A stretch of DNA of 64,000 nt from Dyadobacter luticola (GTDB taxonomy: Bacteria; Bacteroidota; Bacteroidia; Cytophagales; Spirosomataceae): contig NZ_VCEJ01000004.1 of the NCBI RefSeq assembly GCF_005860805.1, positions 930,001 to 994,000 on the forward strand. Direction: 5' to 3'. The translations under genes and the position numbers were made by a program. Below are positions 19,588 to 28,526 of the stretch, piece by piece (positions within the stretch are counted from its first letter, which is position 1; every line of letters starts with the position of its first letter). The notes under the pieces are model-generated. The model was not told the DNA's origin and did no database searches. It was given only the letters and a program-made list of their open reading frames with translations.

Positions 19588-22500
19588 ATGTACCTTAATC
19601 TCAGAAGATTAATGTTTACAGCATGCCTACTGTTCGCCCTCACCGGCGGACAGTTTGCGTTTGCTCAGTTTAATGCTCCTTATACAGACAGCTGGATTGC
19701 TTACGGCAAATCTTATGTTAAAATTGGTATAACCAAAAAGGGACTTCACCGCATATCTTTCGCATCACTTCCCAAGACATTCAGCGTGGGTGCGCCCGAA
19801 AAACTTCAACTATGGCGGAGGGGTAAGCAGGTTTCCATTATCAGCACAACAAACAACGAAATTCTTTTTTACGCGGTACCAAATGACGGAGCCCGTGATT
19901 CACTTCTGTACCGCCCGACAAGCGCACGGATGAACCCATATTACAGTTTATATTCTGATGAGGAAGCGTATTTCCTGGTTAATGGGGATGCGGCAGGTAA
20001 TCGGGCGAAAGTTGTAAACCAAGCTGTGGATCAAAAAGTGGCTGCCTCAGTTTCTCATGAGGAACTCGCAACAACAGTACTGAGTAAGGAATATTCGCTG
20101 AGCACGACTTCTGCTGTTCAGAAAGAATTTTTTAATAGTTATTTTGAAATTGGCGCAAGCCGCACCGGACAAACAATTAAGCCGGGGAATGTTGCCACAG
20201 AAAATTTTGCGCTTACCAACATTTCAGATGGGCTATCTAATGCCAGTATTAAAATGATGGTTCACGGGCGCAGCAATCTTGCGCACAGCATTGAGGTGTA
20301 TGTGGGCAAAGATGCAAATTCGCTCAGGCTTGTAAATACAATTAATAATTATGGTTTTGAAGGAACCGAATTCACATTTAAACTTCTCCCAGCCGACGTC
20401 GATGCCAATAAGAAAGGCGTACTCACACTCAAAATAGTAGGAACAGAAAGATTGAACTGGTTTTCCCTGGCTTATTATTCGATTGGATATAATCAGCAGC
20501 TGGATATGACCGGACTTCTGACAAAAGAATTCAGGTTTGGTCCGGCCAATGTTGTTACAAATCGTTTACAAATAAAAGGTGCGCCGGCGAATGCCACTTC
20601 CCTTGACATTTCCAATACCGATGATCCGATCGTCGTCAGGGGTTCATATGATAATTTAATGTTACCCAGAACGTCCGGAAAGGCTGCTCGACTTCTTGTT
20701 ACCAATGAAATATTCACGATTGCAGCAGAAAAAATGACGGAAATGTCATTCAAAACATACGATGCGAAGAGCCCGAATTACATAATAATCACTCACAAAA
20801 ACCTGCTTGACGGCGTAAATCAATATGCGGCTTACCGGGCTTCCAAAGAAGGGGGAGCCTTCAAACCGTTGATAGTTGACATTGCGGACCTGTACAATCA
20901 GTTCAACTACGGAGAACCAAGTCCGCTTGCCATCAAACAATTCATGGCGTATATGCTTGGTCAGGGAGGAAAAGACAAGCATTTGTTTTTGGTAGGAAAG
21001 TCAATATCTGCCAATGAAAAAATGATCCGTGAGCTACCCCTGGAAGTCCCGACTTATGGTTATCCCGGCTCTGATGCCCTATTGGTTAGCGGTTTACTGG
21101 GTGAGGATAAAGATATTCCTTTGGTTCCGGTTGGCCGACTTTCCGCGATTTCCAACCAGCAAATAGTGGATTATCTGACTAAGGTGAAAGATTACGAACA
21201 AAATAGTGCGGGCGACCTTGGCTGGCGGAAAAATGTATTGCACCTGAACGGTGGGAAGACGTTGGAGGAAATTACCCAGCTGAGAGACTTGCTGGGCGCC
21301 CTGGTTCCTGATGTGACAAATGGTGTGGTCGGTGGAAAAGTTACTCCCTATGTTAAAAAGCAGGCGATGGCCGAAACGGAAGTGGTTAATATCACGCCGG
21401 ATGTTAATAGCGGCGTAGGTTTGATCACTTATTTTGGACACGGGTCAACGGTTATAACTGATCTTGACATGGGATATGTTACAGACGCGTCGCGAGGCTA
21501 TAATAACCCTAAGAAATACCCGATGATGTATTTCAATGGTTGTGGGGTAGGTAATATTTTTCAAAACAAGTTTAACCCCAACCCTGGTGCATCGGATCGA
21601 ACAACATTGTCGCTCGACTGGCTGATGGCGCCAAATCGGGGTGCAATTGCGATCGTCGCAAATTCTTTTGAGAGCTTTGTCAGCCCGGCTGCTAATTATC
21701 TCGATCACCTTTATTCCAGCATGTTTGTAGAGCCTGCGACTGTTAATCTCACAATCGGGCAGATTCAGCTAGCGGTAGCGAAGAAAGTTATTTCTCAAAG
21801 TCGTGATAGCTATAATGTTTCGAATGTGCATCAATCACTTTTACAGGGTGATCCGGTCTTAAAACTAGTGACCGTTGATAAACCTGATTATGCCGTAAGC
21901 GCGTCGGAGAGCATTACCTTAAATTCGCAGTCGAAGACCATTAACTTTGATAAGTCAGATTCACTTCGACTAAATGTGGTGATTTCAAATGAGGGACGAT
22001 TTGTGAAAGGACAAAAAGTGCCGGTCAGGTTCACTTATTTTGGTTCAAAAGGAAATAAAGTTTCCAGCCAGACAGTTAGCTCATTTCCCTATCAGGACAC
22101 ATTATACGCGGCTTTTATCAATTCGAAAGACGTTCAGCGAATTGAAGTAAGCATTGATCCCGATCATACAATTTCCGAATTAAACCTTCGGAACAATGTT
22201 GCGGAGCTGGAACTGGATTGGGATTTTCTGGCTGATAAGTTCAACTTTTCGTCTGCCAATAACAAGGACGTGACGCCTCCTGTGTTAACTGTTAATTTCA
22301 ATGGGCGCATGTTGAACAAGCAGGAAACAATCGCTCCAAATCCAACTATAAGCCTTTATGTACAGGATGACCGGCAGATATTTGCTGATACAGCATTGGT
22401 TGACGTTTACATCAAGCGTTGTGCCGACGAATCCTGTGAGTTTGAGAAAGTAGCCTACGCTTCACAAAACTTTACCTCCGATTCTATCAATACACACGAA

Positions 22501-22920
22501 TTTCAATTGAATTTGAATACAACTGATTTTCCGGATGGAGACTACGAAATCTTGGCAAATGCGCGTGATTTGTCAGGAAATATCAGCGTGCAGGCTTACC
22601 GAATGAGCTTTAAGATTTCAACTGAGTTTGTAGCAACCAGGCAAATGGTCGTAAGCCCTAATCCTGCATCCACTTACGTGAAATTTAGTGTCATAGCTGA
22701 TCCCAAAGATACATTTGCGACCGGAAGGTTCCTGATCTACAACCAGGCTGGTCTGCTTGTTGAGGATAAGCTAACAACAATTTCTACGTCAAATTTTGAA
22801 TGGTACTGGATGCCCGGCTCATCGACACCTGCGGGGCTTTACGCCTACAAGGTTGTTCTTTCAAATGATCAGACCCAAGCATCAAAAACGTTGTCGGGCA
22901 AGTTGGTATTGATTAAATAA
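19588..22920 (+). CDS. Gingipain-like C25 cysteine protease with CARDB-like and sorting domains, copy 2
   Basis: 1110 residues, paralogue of the upstream protease through the N-terminal region and C25 domain. Signal peptide ends near FAFAQ. Catalytic His618 (YFGHGS) and Cys652 (FNGCGVG) are spaced 34 residues apart, exactly as in copy 1. It differs by an added CARDB-like beta-sandwich (about 790-880, LRLNVVISNEGRFVKGQKV) and another beta domain before the C-terminal sorting domain (VVSPNPASTYVKF to a final KLVLIK). Should be exported by Sec and T9SS. It ends 11 bp from the stop of the convergent lasso cyclase gene. Confidence 0.85.
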   Translation: MYLNLRRLMFTACLLFALTGGQFAFAQFNAPYTDSWIAYGKSYVKIGITKKGLHRISFASLPKTFSVGAPEKLQLWRRGKQVSIISTTNNEILFYAVPNDGARDSLLYRPTSARMNPYYSLYSDEEAYFLVNGDAAGNRAKVVNQAVDQKVAASVSHEELATTVLSKEYSLSTTSAVQKEFFNSYFEIGASRTGQTIKPGNVATENFALTNISDGLSNASIKMMVHGRSNLAHSIEVYVGKDANSLRLVNTINNYGFEGTEFTFKLLPADVDANKKGVLTLKIVGTERLNWFSLAYYSIGYNQQLDMTGLLTKEFRFGPANVVTNRLQIKGAPANATSLDISNTDDPIVVRGSYDNLMLPRTSGKAARLLVTNEIFTIAAEKMTEMSFKTYDAKSPNYIIITHKNLLDGVNQYAAYRASKEGGAFKPLIVDIADLYNQFNYGEPSPLAIKQFMAYMLGQGGKDKHLFLVGKSISANEKMIRELPLEVPTYGYPGSDALLVSGLLGEDKDIPLVPVGRLSAISNQQIVDYLTKVKDYEQNSAGDLGWRKNVLHLNGGKTLEEITQLRDLLGALVPDVTNGVVGGKVTPYVKKQAMAETEVVNITPDVNSGVGLITYFGHGSTVITDLDMGYVTDASRGYNNPKKYPMMYFNGCGVGNIFQNKFNPNPGASDRTTLSLDWLMAPNRGAIAIVANSFESFVSPAANYLDHLYSSMFVEPATVNLTIGQIQLAVAKKVISQSRDSYNVSNVHQSLLQGDPVLKLVTVDKPDYAVSASESITLNSQSKTINFDKSDSLRLNVVISNEGRFVKGQKVPVRFTYFGSKGNKVSSQTVSSFPYQDTLYAAFINSKDVQRIEVSIDPDHTISELNLRNNVAELELDWDFLADKFNFSSANNKDVTPPVLTVNFNGRMLNKQETIAPNPTISLYVQDDRQIFADTALVDVYIKRCADESCEFEKVAYASQNFTSDSINTHEFQLNLNTTDFPDGDYEILANARDLSGNISVQAYRMSFKISTEFVATRQMVVSPNPASTYVKFSVIADPKDTFATGRFLIYNQAGLLVEDKLTTISTSNFEWYWMPGSSTPAGLYAYKVVLSNDQTQASKTLSGKLVLIK

Positions 22921-22931
22921 GCTGGATAAAG

Positions 22932-24854
22932 TCATCTCTGACCAGAAAACCACTCTAACCAGAGGGCCATGGAAACAGCGCGGGATATTAGAAATAGCGT
23001 GCTGCTTTTTTGTTCGTAGGGAATTCTGTCATTTTTAAGAATGGCAATCTGAGAGTGAAATTTGTTTTTATCAACATATTCCCAAACACGTGAAGTATCT
23101 GAAAGCAAATTTTTAGCCTGGTTGGCTATTCTAGCAACAACTTCCTGCCCTAGCGACCGCACATGTGTTTTCGTACTTCTGCTCCTTACGTTTTCCGGAA
23201 GCAGCCCTTTCATTGCTTCGCGGAAGTGCGCCCGCCCTATACCATCCCCGAACTTAACAATGTCGGGTACCGCAAGGCATAATTCGAAGAGCTCTTTATT
23301 GTAAAACGGAGAACAATTTGTTACACCATAATGTCTGGACATTACAAATGCCTGTTCATTTGCTAGAATGGTCTGCATACTGAACACGTCGGACAAAGCA
23401 CGGTATTGTTCTTTTGAATACCCGGTTTCCAGAAAATTTGAAATAGCAATCGTCTCGAATTGGTCATCAGCATGAAGCAATTCATCCCGTAGAACAGAAT
23501 CGATAGGGTTAATGCGCCCCTTCCTGATTCTACGAAGCAAACTCTTTGTGATTTGAGGAATGACGTAGCTGTAAGATATCCCAACCGAGGAAGATATGTC
23601 TTGAAAAGTATGTGTGAAGCCTTTCCAGTCCTTTCTGAATATGAATGTGGAAAGCTTCGAAATGATCAAATTATTTAAAAGAATTTCTTCCTTTTTTTCA
23701 ATGGAATACTTGGACCAGTGGGGATATTTATAGGATTGTTGATAATGTGCAGCTCGCTTCCTGGACAATGTTTTGACCAAGTCCCATTGACGATTATCAA
23801 AAGCTATTCCTATCATTTCCAGGCCGCTGCCGACAATCGAGTCACCTCCCGAGCCGTTAAAAATCCGCGTGCAATCCAGGTTTTTTGCATATTCCATGAG
23901 GCTGCTGGTGGCGGAAGGAGTGATAAGTGAAGAAGACGGCTGGCCTCCCGAAGTGATAAATGTAGAGAGCAAATCGAAATCCTTGTCGGACTGCAGCATC
24001 TCATAATGTTGAGAACCGATCTTGTCCGCTACACTGATTGCATACAGATTCTCGTCGGTGTTTATCGTGTTAGTCTTGTTATATAAGGTGATCAGCGGCT
24101 CCTGCGGAGCAAGAATTTTTATTCCTGCACTCACCGAAGAAGAATCCAAACCGCCACTCAGATGCGAGGTCACTTTTCCTGGCCCATTATGTAAGAGTTT
24201 ATCAATAGCATTCAAGAACAATGGCCGAAAGGCTTCTCCAAATTCTTCAACACTTTTTAAATGCGACCATTTAGACGGCCGGAAAGTGACGTAGGGTTTT
24301 ACCGAAACACTTTCAAAGTCGATAGTAACAATGTGCCCGGGTGGAACAGCGTGAATTCCCTTGTAAAAAGTTTGGGAGCTAAAAGGTGTGGATGGCTCAC
24401 CAAGGAAAGTGCCGTATAAGCTAAGCCGCTGCGTGTCGATAGATACATTCCGCTTTATTCCGCTGTGACTTAAAAGGGATGCAAGATTTGTAGAGAAAAT
24501 AATGGACTGATCTGGTATGAGAGAGTAGTATAGCGGGAGGATGCCAAATAAATCTCTCGAAAGTGAAAGCTCTTTACAATCCTCGTCGTACCAGGCACAA
24601 ACGCCACTTTCATTTCTTTCTAAAAATTGTTCTAAAGAAAAAGAGACAAAACTTTGAGTGAGGTTATCACTCAAATATCTTGTCTCTTTTTCTTTTCCTT
24701 GAATGGATCCTAAATAATCGCGGGAGAAGAACTTTGTTCCATCTCTTTTCGCAAATATGTAGCCATCAGAACATTGAATCGATTGATCGAATTCGTTTGT
24801 AAACGTTTGATTCGAAGGATTATTCTTTCTATTGAAACACCCTTCAAACAGCAT
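22932..24854 (-). CDS. Asparagine synthetase-like lasso peptide macrolactam synthetase (cyclase)
   Basis: 640 residues. Residues about 1-200 form a glutaminase-like domain, but the nucleophile Cys2 of AsnB is missing (N-terminus MLFEGCFNRK), so glutamine hydrolysis is unlikely. The ATP-pyrophosphatase domain follows, with P-loop SGGLDSSS at 233-240 and NGSGGDS at 333-339. The C-terminus ISRAVSMALWLEWF resembles lasso cyclases. Such enzymes adenylate the side-chain acid of residue 7-9 of the core and close it onto the N-terminus. The precursor gene lies 26 bp upstream on the same strand, which makes the lasso role much more likely than asparagine synthesis. No B1/B2 gene follows: the next gene is convergent after 11 bp. 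Confidence 0.85.
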   Translation of the reverse strand: MLFEGCFNRKNNPSNQTFTNEFDQSIQCSDGYIFAKRDGTKFFSRDYLGSIQGKEKETRYLSDNLTQSFVSFSLEQFLERNESGVCAWYDEDCKELSLSRDLFGILPLYYSLIPDQSIIFSTNLASLLSHSGIKRNVSIDTQRLSLYGTFLGEPSTPFSSQTFYKGIHAVPPGHIVTIDFESVSVKPYVTFRPSKWSHLKSVEEFGEAFRPLFLNAIDKLLHNGPGKVTSHLSGGLDSSSVSAGIKILAPQEPLITLYNKTNTINTDENLYAISVADKIGSQHYEMLQSDKDFDLLSTFITSGGQPSSSLITPSATSSLMEYAKNLDCTRIFNGSGGDSIVGSGLEMIGIAFDNRQWDLVKTLSRKRAAHYQQSYKYPHWSKYSIEKKEEILLNNLIISKLSTFIFRKDWKGFTHTFQDISSSVGISYSYVIPQITKSLLRRIRKGRINPIDSVLRDELLHADDQFETIAISNFLETGYSKEQYRALSDVFSMQTILANEQAFVMSRHYGVTNCSPFYNKELFELCLAVPDIVKFGDGIGRAHFREAMKGLLPENVRSRSTKTHVRSLGQEVVARIANQAKNLLSDTSRVWEYVDKNKFHSQIAILKNDRIPYEQKSSTLFLISRAVSMALWLEWFSGQR

Positions 24855-24880
24855 ACACGCTTAAAAAACCTAAATACAGA

Positions 24881-25030
24881 TCAAGGATTGAATGTATTTT
24901 CCTCTGTCAATTCATCGAAGCTACCTCCGATTTTCCCCTTTGTTAACTTCGATACGCTACCGAATCTGTTTAAGACTGGCTTGCGATAAGACCTTTTTGT
25001 CTGTGTAGAGTGCGAATTCACTGTTTTCAT
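24881..25030 (-). CDS. Lasso peptide precursor (49 aa)
   Basis: A 49-codon gene from ATG at 25030 to TGA at 24881, 26 bp before the cyclase start. The leader carries the RRE-recognition pattern Y-x2-P-x-L-x3-G: Tyr15, Pro18, Leu20, Gly24 (YRKPVLNRFG), and ends LTK with the hallmark Thr at -2 (Thr30). The predicted core is residues 32-49, GKIGGSFDELTEENTFNP. It starts with Gly1 and has Asp8, the right spacing for an 8-residue macrolactam; Glu9 is an alternative. The tail would be 10 residues (E9-P18) with bulky Leu10, Glu12/13 and Phe16 as possible plugs. A promoter-like TTTG-N19-TAAATTTA sits 39 nt upstream. The peptide's activity cannot be predicted. Confidence 0.9.
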   Translation of the reverse strand: MKTVNSHSTQTKRSYRKPVLNRFGSVSKLTKGKIGGSFDELTEENTFNP

Positions 25031-25068
25031 TGTTAAATGATTAGATGATTGAATTTCAGTATGCAGCG

Positions 25069-25099
25069 TAAATTTAGACAGATAATTTTAAAAAGCAAA
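25069..25099 (-). promoter_or_regulatory. Putative promoter of the lasso precursor-cyclase operon
   Basis: On the - strand TTTG (25099-25096) is followed after exactly 19 nt by TAAATTTA (25076-25069), one mismatch from the Bacteroidota -33/-7 consensus TTTG-N19-TAnnTTTG. It ends 38 nt before the precursor ATG. Confidence 0.55.
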
Positions 25100-25187
25100 C
25101 TTTTGTTGACGTTGAATATAAAAAATCAAAGTTCAGTAAAACTTGTAAAAATATCATTCCAGGTCAGCAAAGCCATATATATGGCCT

Positions 25188-25877
25188 TTAAATCCCACCA
25201 AATTCCACAATTTTTCTTGTTTTTTTTGTGCCGGATTCAACCTTCCCCGAGCCGATACACTCGTCACTTTGGCATAATTCGAAGTCAATCTGCTCATCTG
25301 AGAGCAAACCGACACCTAAACCGTATTTCTTAATGCCGGTATATTTATTAATTATTGACGAATCCTGGCGCTCCACAACTGTCAGCGAATTGTGGAATGT
25401 TTGTTCAGCAATAGTCACAGATTGCCCCACATCTTCATAGTGATATTCTTGCGCGTCCAGGTTATTGTAACTGTTTCCGTTCCAGTTGATCCGGTTATCT
25501 ATCGGGAAAACCAGCGTAAAGAATGTCTGGTTATCAATGTTTGTCAGCAGCTTGTCAGGGAATTTCTGAACTGTGAATTCTTTCACTTTTTGCCAGTAGT
25601 CGCTCGAAGTGGCGCGGGTCGATCTGGAAAAAGTGTATGTCGAACTTCCGTCAGCATTCATTTTCACATCATTGATCTCGTCTTTTTCCTGCCTTACCTT
25701 AATCTCCGGATCCTTTTGAGAAGTCGAATAAATCTCTTCGCGCACATCGTAGATGCCATACCAGCCCACTTTCAATGGATAATATTCATTGTAATCGACA
25801 GGTTCGGTCGAGTCGTTTTTGCATGAAAGCGCGAATGCGCAAATGAAAGCCAGGTAGATAAGGCTCCGCAATTTCAT
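25188..25877 (-). CDS. Hypothetical lipoprotein
   Basis: 229 residues from the ATG at 25877, which gives a clean lipoprotein signal (MKLRSLIYLAF, lipobox FALSC, Cys19); longer upstream in-frame starts would bury the signal. The mature protein starts with an acidic, polar linker, then YYPLKVGWYGIYDVREEIY, a pattern seen in many Bacteroidota surface lipoproteins of unknown role. The C-terminus is Lys/Thr rich. It ends 157 bp upstream of the lasso precursor and points the same way, but nothing links it to lasso synthesis. I do not recognise a family. Confidence 0.7.
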   Translation of the reverse strand: MKLRSLIYLAFICAFALSCKNDSTEPVDYNEYYPLKVGWYGIYDVREEIYSTSQKDPEIKVRQEKDEINDVKMNADGSSTYTFSRSTRATSSDYWQKVKEFTVQKFPDKLLTNIDNQTFFTLVFPIDNRINWNGNSYNNLDAQEYHYEDVGQSVTIAEQTFHNSLTVVERQDSSIINKYTGIKKYGLGVGLLSDEQIDFELCQSDECIGSGKVESGTKKTRKIVEFGGI

Positions 25878-25958
25878 CAATGGAATGTGTGTAAAAGTTA
25901 TCATATGATCCTTGTTTTTATAAAATATAAGCGTGTAAATATTCAAAGTTACAGAAAG

Positions 25959-26603
25959 CTAGCTTGTTTTTCGTTCTGCCAGTTTTCCCTTCAAAAATCC
26001 GATCAAAACCTGCAAACCGGTGTCAAAACGGTTGTTATTGTTGATGATCATATCCGCCTCAGACCGAAGCGGCAGGATGAATTTGTCGTAAGTCGGGGCT
26101 ACGTGGTGTTCCCAGCGGTACAGCACATCGTCCAGGTCATAGCCGCGCTCATTGTTATCACGAATAATCCGGCGTTTTATTTTGACATGCTCCTTGGCAT
26201 CCACAAAAATTTTCAGATCAATCAGCCGGGATATTTCAGGGAAGTAAAAGACAAAGATCCCCTCCACGATAATGATGGGTCGCGGCTCGAAAACCAGCAT
26301 TTCTGGCTTGATAAGCGGATTATTAAAAGTATATTCTTTTTGCTGTACCTGCCGACCAGCGCGCAAAACTGCAATGTGCTCGGCGAATAAATGGTGATCA
26401 ATTGTTTCGGGTAAGTCGAAATTTTCTACCCCGTTTTCATCCCGCGGGATCTCATGGATCGGGCGGTAATAATTGTCCTGCGAAATCCTGGTCACCTCGT
26501 CTTTTGAAAATGCGTCGATCAGACTTTTCATGAAAAAAGTCTTTCCCGAGGCACTTCCGCCTGTAATCCCGACAATGTAAGGCGCCGTGTCCGAAGTCGT
26601 CAT
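25959..26603 (-). CDS. udk: Uridine kinase
   Basis: 214 residues from the ATG at 26603, which places the Walker A loop GITGGSASGKT at residues 11-21; the longer open frame upstream runs into the porZ-like gene and is not coding. Further motifs are RISQDNYYRP, NFDLPETIDH and IIIVEGIFVFYF (Walker B region), and FVDAKEHVKIKRRIIRD for the lid. It phosphorylates uridine and cytidine for pyrimidine salvage in the cytoplasm. It is 34 bp downstream of the PorZ-like gene on the same strand. Confidence 0.93.
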   Translation of the reverse strand: MTTSDTAPYIVGITGGSASGKTFFMKSLIDAFSKDEVTRISQDNYYRPIHEIPRDENGVENFDLPETIDHHLFAEHIAVLRAGRQVQQKEYTFNNPLIKPEMLVFEPRPIIIVEGIFVFYFPEISRLIDLKIFVDAKEHVKIKRRIIRDNNERGYDLDDVLYRWEHHVAPTYDKFILPLRSEADMIINNNNRFDTGLQVLIGFLKGKLAERKTS

Positions 26604-26637
26604 ATCAAATTTTGAATTGAAATTTAAGATAAAAACA

Positions 26638-28494
26638 TTACTCAATAACCGCCAATTTGCCGGCCAGTTTTTCTGAACCGCTTTCAGAAACAATAAAAAC
26701 CATATAGATTCCGCCCCTGGCGCGTCGACCCGTGTAATCATCCAGGTTCCAGGACGCGGTGCCGCCCTGAGAAGTGGTTTGGTAAACCAGTCGGCCCGAC
26801 AAGGTGGTGATTTTAACGGTCGAACTTTGCACAAGTCCTTTAAAACCAATTTGTCCACTGAAATTCGGGCGCACTGGATTTGGGAAAATCGTCACGCTCT
26901 CCAAGTTTTCAGCCGGCTCCGAAGCATTGCTTTGATAGGAAACCATTCCATTTGGAGTGTCTACGAATAATCGGCCGGTTGTCGCGTCAAAACGAAGTGC
27001 ATTGATCTGATCAGAAGGCAGCGGGGTGTCGGCGGCGGTGAATTTCTCGACCAGCTCGGTACCGTCGGCATTAAAAAGAAAGATACCGTTCCGGGTGCCG
27101 ATCCATTTTCTGTTTCCGGGCTCTACGGCGATGGCGGTACATTTTTCCGTGGCAAAAAGCTTGCGCTCACCATAAACCGGCAAGATCGCGTCCACCCGGC
27201 CGCCGCCCAGGATGTCTTGCGGGGCAATGTATCCCACACCCTTGTCGCTTGCAAACCAGACGAAACCGTCATTATCCAGCGCCAGACTGTTGATATTCTG
27301 CGAGGGAAGACTGCCGCTGCCAACATTGGTCGACAAAACTCTTTGCTGCTGCGTCTGCGTATTTTTTACCAAAATTCCCCCGCCAAGATAACCCGGTAGC
27401 CGCGACCAGCTCAATCCGTCCAGATCTATAATGACAGAATCCAGCCGCGGGGAAATAGTGGTATCACTTTGTGCCGGATTGACGCTCTGAAAACCTGTAC
27501 CTGAATCGGTTAACAAACCATTGTGGCCGTCCGCCGCCCAGTAAGTTCGTTCATCCGTCAATATCGCATCATTCAGCATGCGGAATTTAGGATCAGCTAA
27601 ATGTTGGATCGTACCTGTTTTGTCAATCGTAACAAACTCATTATCCAGCGCGACAACCAAATGATCCTGTGATTCACGAATGTTATAATGTTGACTTTTT
27701 GACGTATAAACTAATTTCCAGGCAGCTTTTTCCCGCTTAAAAAGTCCCGAGCCAGCGATACCTGCGTAGATATCTTTTCCAAAAGTGCCTACCGAAACAA
27801 TTTGTCCGGGTGCTGAAATCGCTTTCCAGTTTGCAAAATATTGCCGGTTCACGGTCGGACTTGTAGAAACCGCGAGAAGTCCTTGTGAAGTTAAAGCAAA
27901 AAGTGAATCAGCAGAAAAGGCGGCTTGCTTGACAGATACTTGCGTTCCGTCCTGGCCAATGTAGCGATATGTTTCTTTCACCTGTTTTTGACCAAGATCT
28001 AAGATGACGATGCCAAAACTGGTGCATAAGTAAGCTGACTGATCTTTAAGTATAATGTGCCTGACGGATTTGTCTTCCGGAATTCCCTGGGTTTCATTGA
28101 GCAAGCGCCAGGGATCGATTTGCGTCGGTTTGGCCTCGTCGTCTAATGTTACAAAATCCAGGTTACCATTCCGATAGGCCAGGATCAATGTATTCTGTGC
28201 TTCATCGTATGCCAAACTGCTGATCCCAGTTTCGTGGAGACCGTCTATTTTTGACCAGGTTTTGATTTGATTATTAGCATCTACGCTGGAAAGCCCGTTA
28301 TAAGAACCGCAAAAAATGTGGTTTTTAACCTTTATAACCTGCCGGGCTAACCGATAATTGAAATGCGTTTCCCAACTCCCGATGGGTGAATTTTGACCAG
28401 AGACAAAATGAAAGGATAATGTCAAAAAAAATAGCAGTAACCGGGCTTGTTGACGCGGCCGACTGCTATTTTCTTTGAAAAAATCCTGTTTCAT
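26638..28494 (-). CDS. porZ: PorZ-like T9SS surface protein (two beta-propellers plus sorting domain)
   Basis: 618 residues from the ATG at 28494 (signal peptide LLLFFLTLSFHFVSGQ); this start clears the upstream gene. The N-terminal segment PIGSWETHFNYR, then GSYNGLSSVD and WSKIDGLHETGISSLAYD, matches the PorZ propeller opening. A second propeller resembles two-component-regulator propeller repeats (WFASDKGVGYI, KWIGTRNGIFLF, INALRFDATTGRLFV). The C-terminus is a T9SS sorting domain from TIFPNPVRPNFSG to KLAGKLAVIE. In Porphyromonas PorZ belongs to the attachment complex that anchors cargo to A-LPS with PorU, PorV and PorQ. The assignment is by motif similarity. Confidence 0.82.
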   Translation of the reverse strand: MKQDFFKENSSRPRQQARLLLFFLTLSFHFVSGQNSPIGSWETHFNYRLARQVIKVKNHIFCGSYNGLSSVDANNQIKTWSKIDGLHETGISSLAYDEAQNTLILAYRNGNLDFVTLDDEAKPTQIDPWRLLNETQGIPEDKSVRHIILKDQSAYLCTSFGIVILDLGQKQVKETYRYIGQDGTQVSVKQAAFSADSLFALTSQGLLAVSTSPTVNRQYFANWKAISAPGQIVSVGTFGKDIYAGIAGSGLFKREKAAWKLVYTSKSQHYNIRESQDHLVVALDNEFVTIDKTGTIQHLADPKFRMLNDAILTDERTYWAADGHNGLLTDSGTGFQSVNPAQSDTTISPRLDSVIIDLDGLSWSRLPGYLGGGILVKNTQTQQQRVLSTNVGSGSLPSQNINSLALDNDGFVWFASDKGVGYIAPQDILGGGRVDAILPVYGERKLFATEKCTAIAVEPGNRKWIGTRNGIFLFNADGTELVEKFTAADTPLPSDQINALRFDATTGRLFVDTPNGMVSYQSNASEPAENLESVTIFPNPVRPNFSGQIGFKGLVQSSTVKITTLSGRLVYQTTSQGGTASWNLDDYTGRRARGGIYMVFIVSESGSEKLAGKLAVIE

Positions 28495-28526
28495 AACCTC
28501 GTGCCTGACCTGCGAAACCTGAAAGA

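Noticed and set aside
22932..24854. Ordinary asparagine synthetase B
   Set aside because: Lacks the Cys2 glutaminase nucleophile and is preceded by a lasso precursor gene.
24774..24989. 71-codon open frame on the + strand opposite the lasso precursor
   Set aside because: Antisense to both the precursor and the cyclase start; no motif, whereas the - strand frame has the full lasso pattern.
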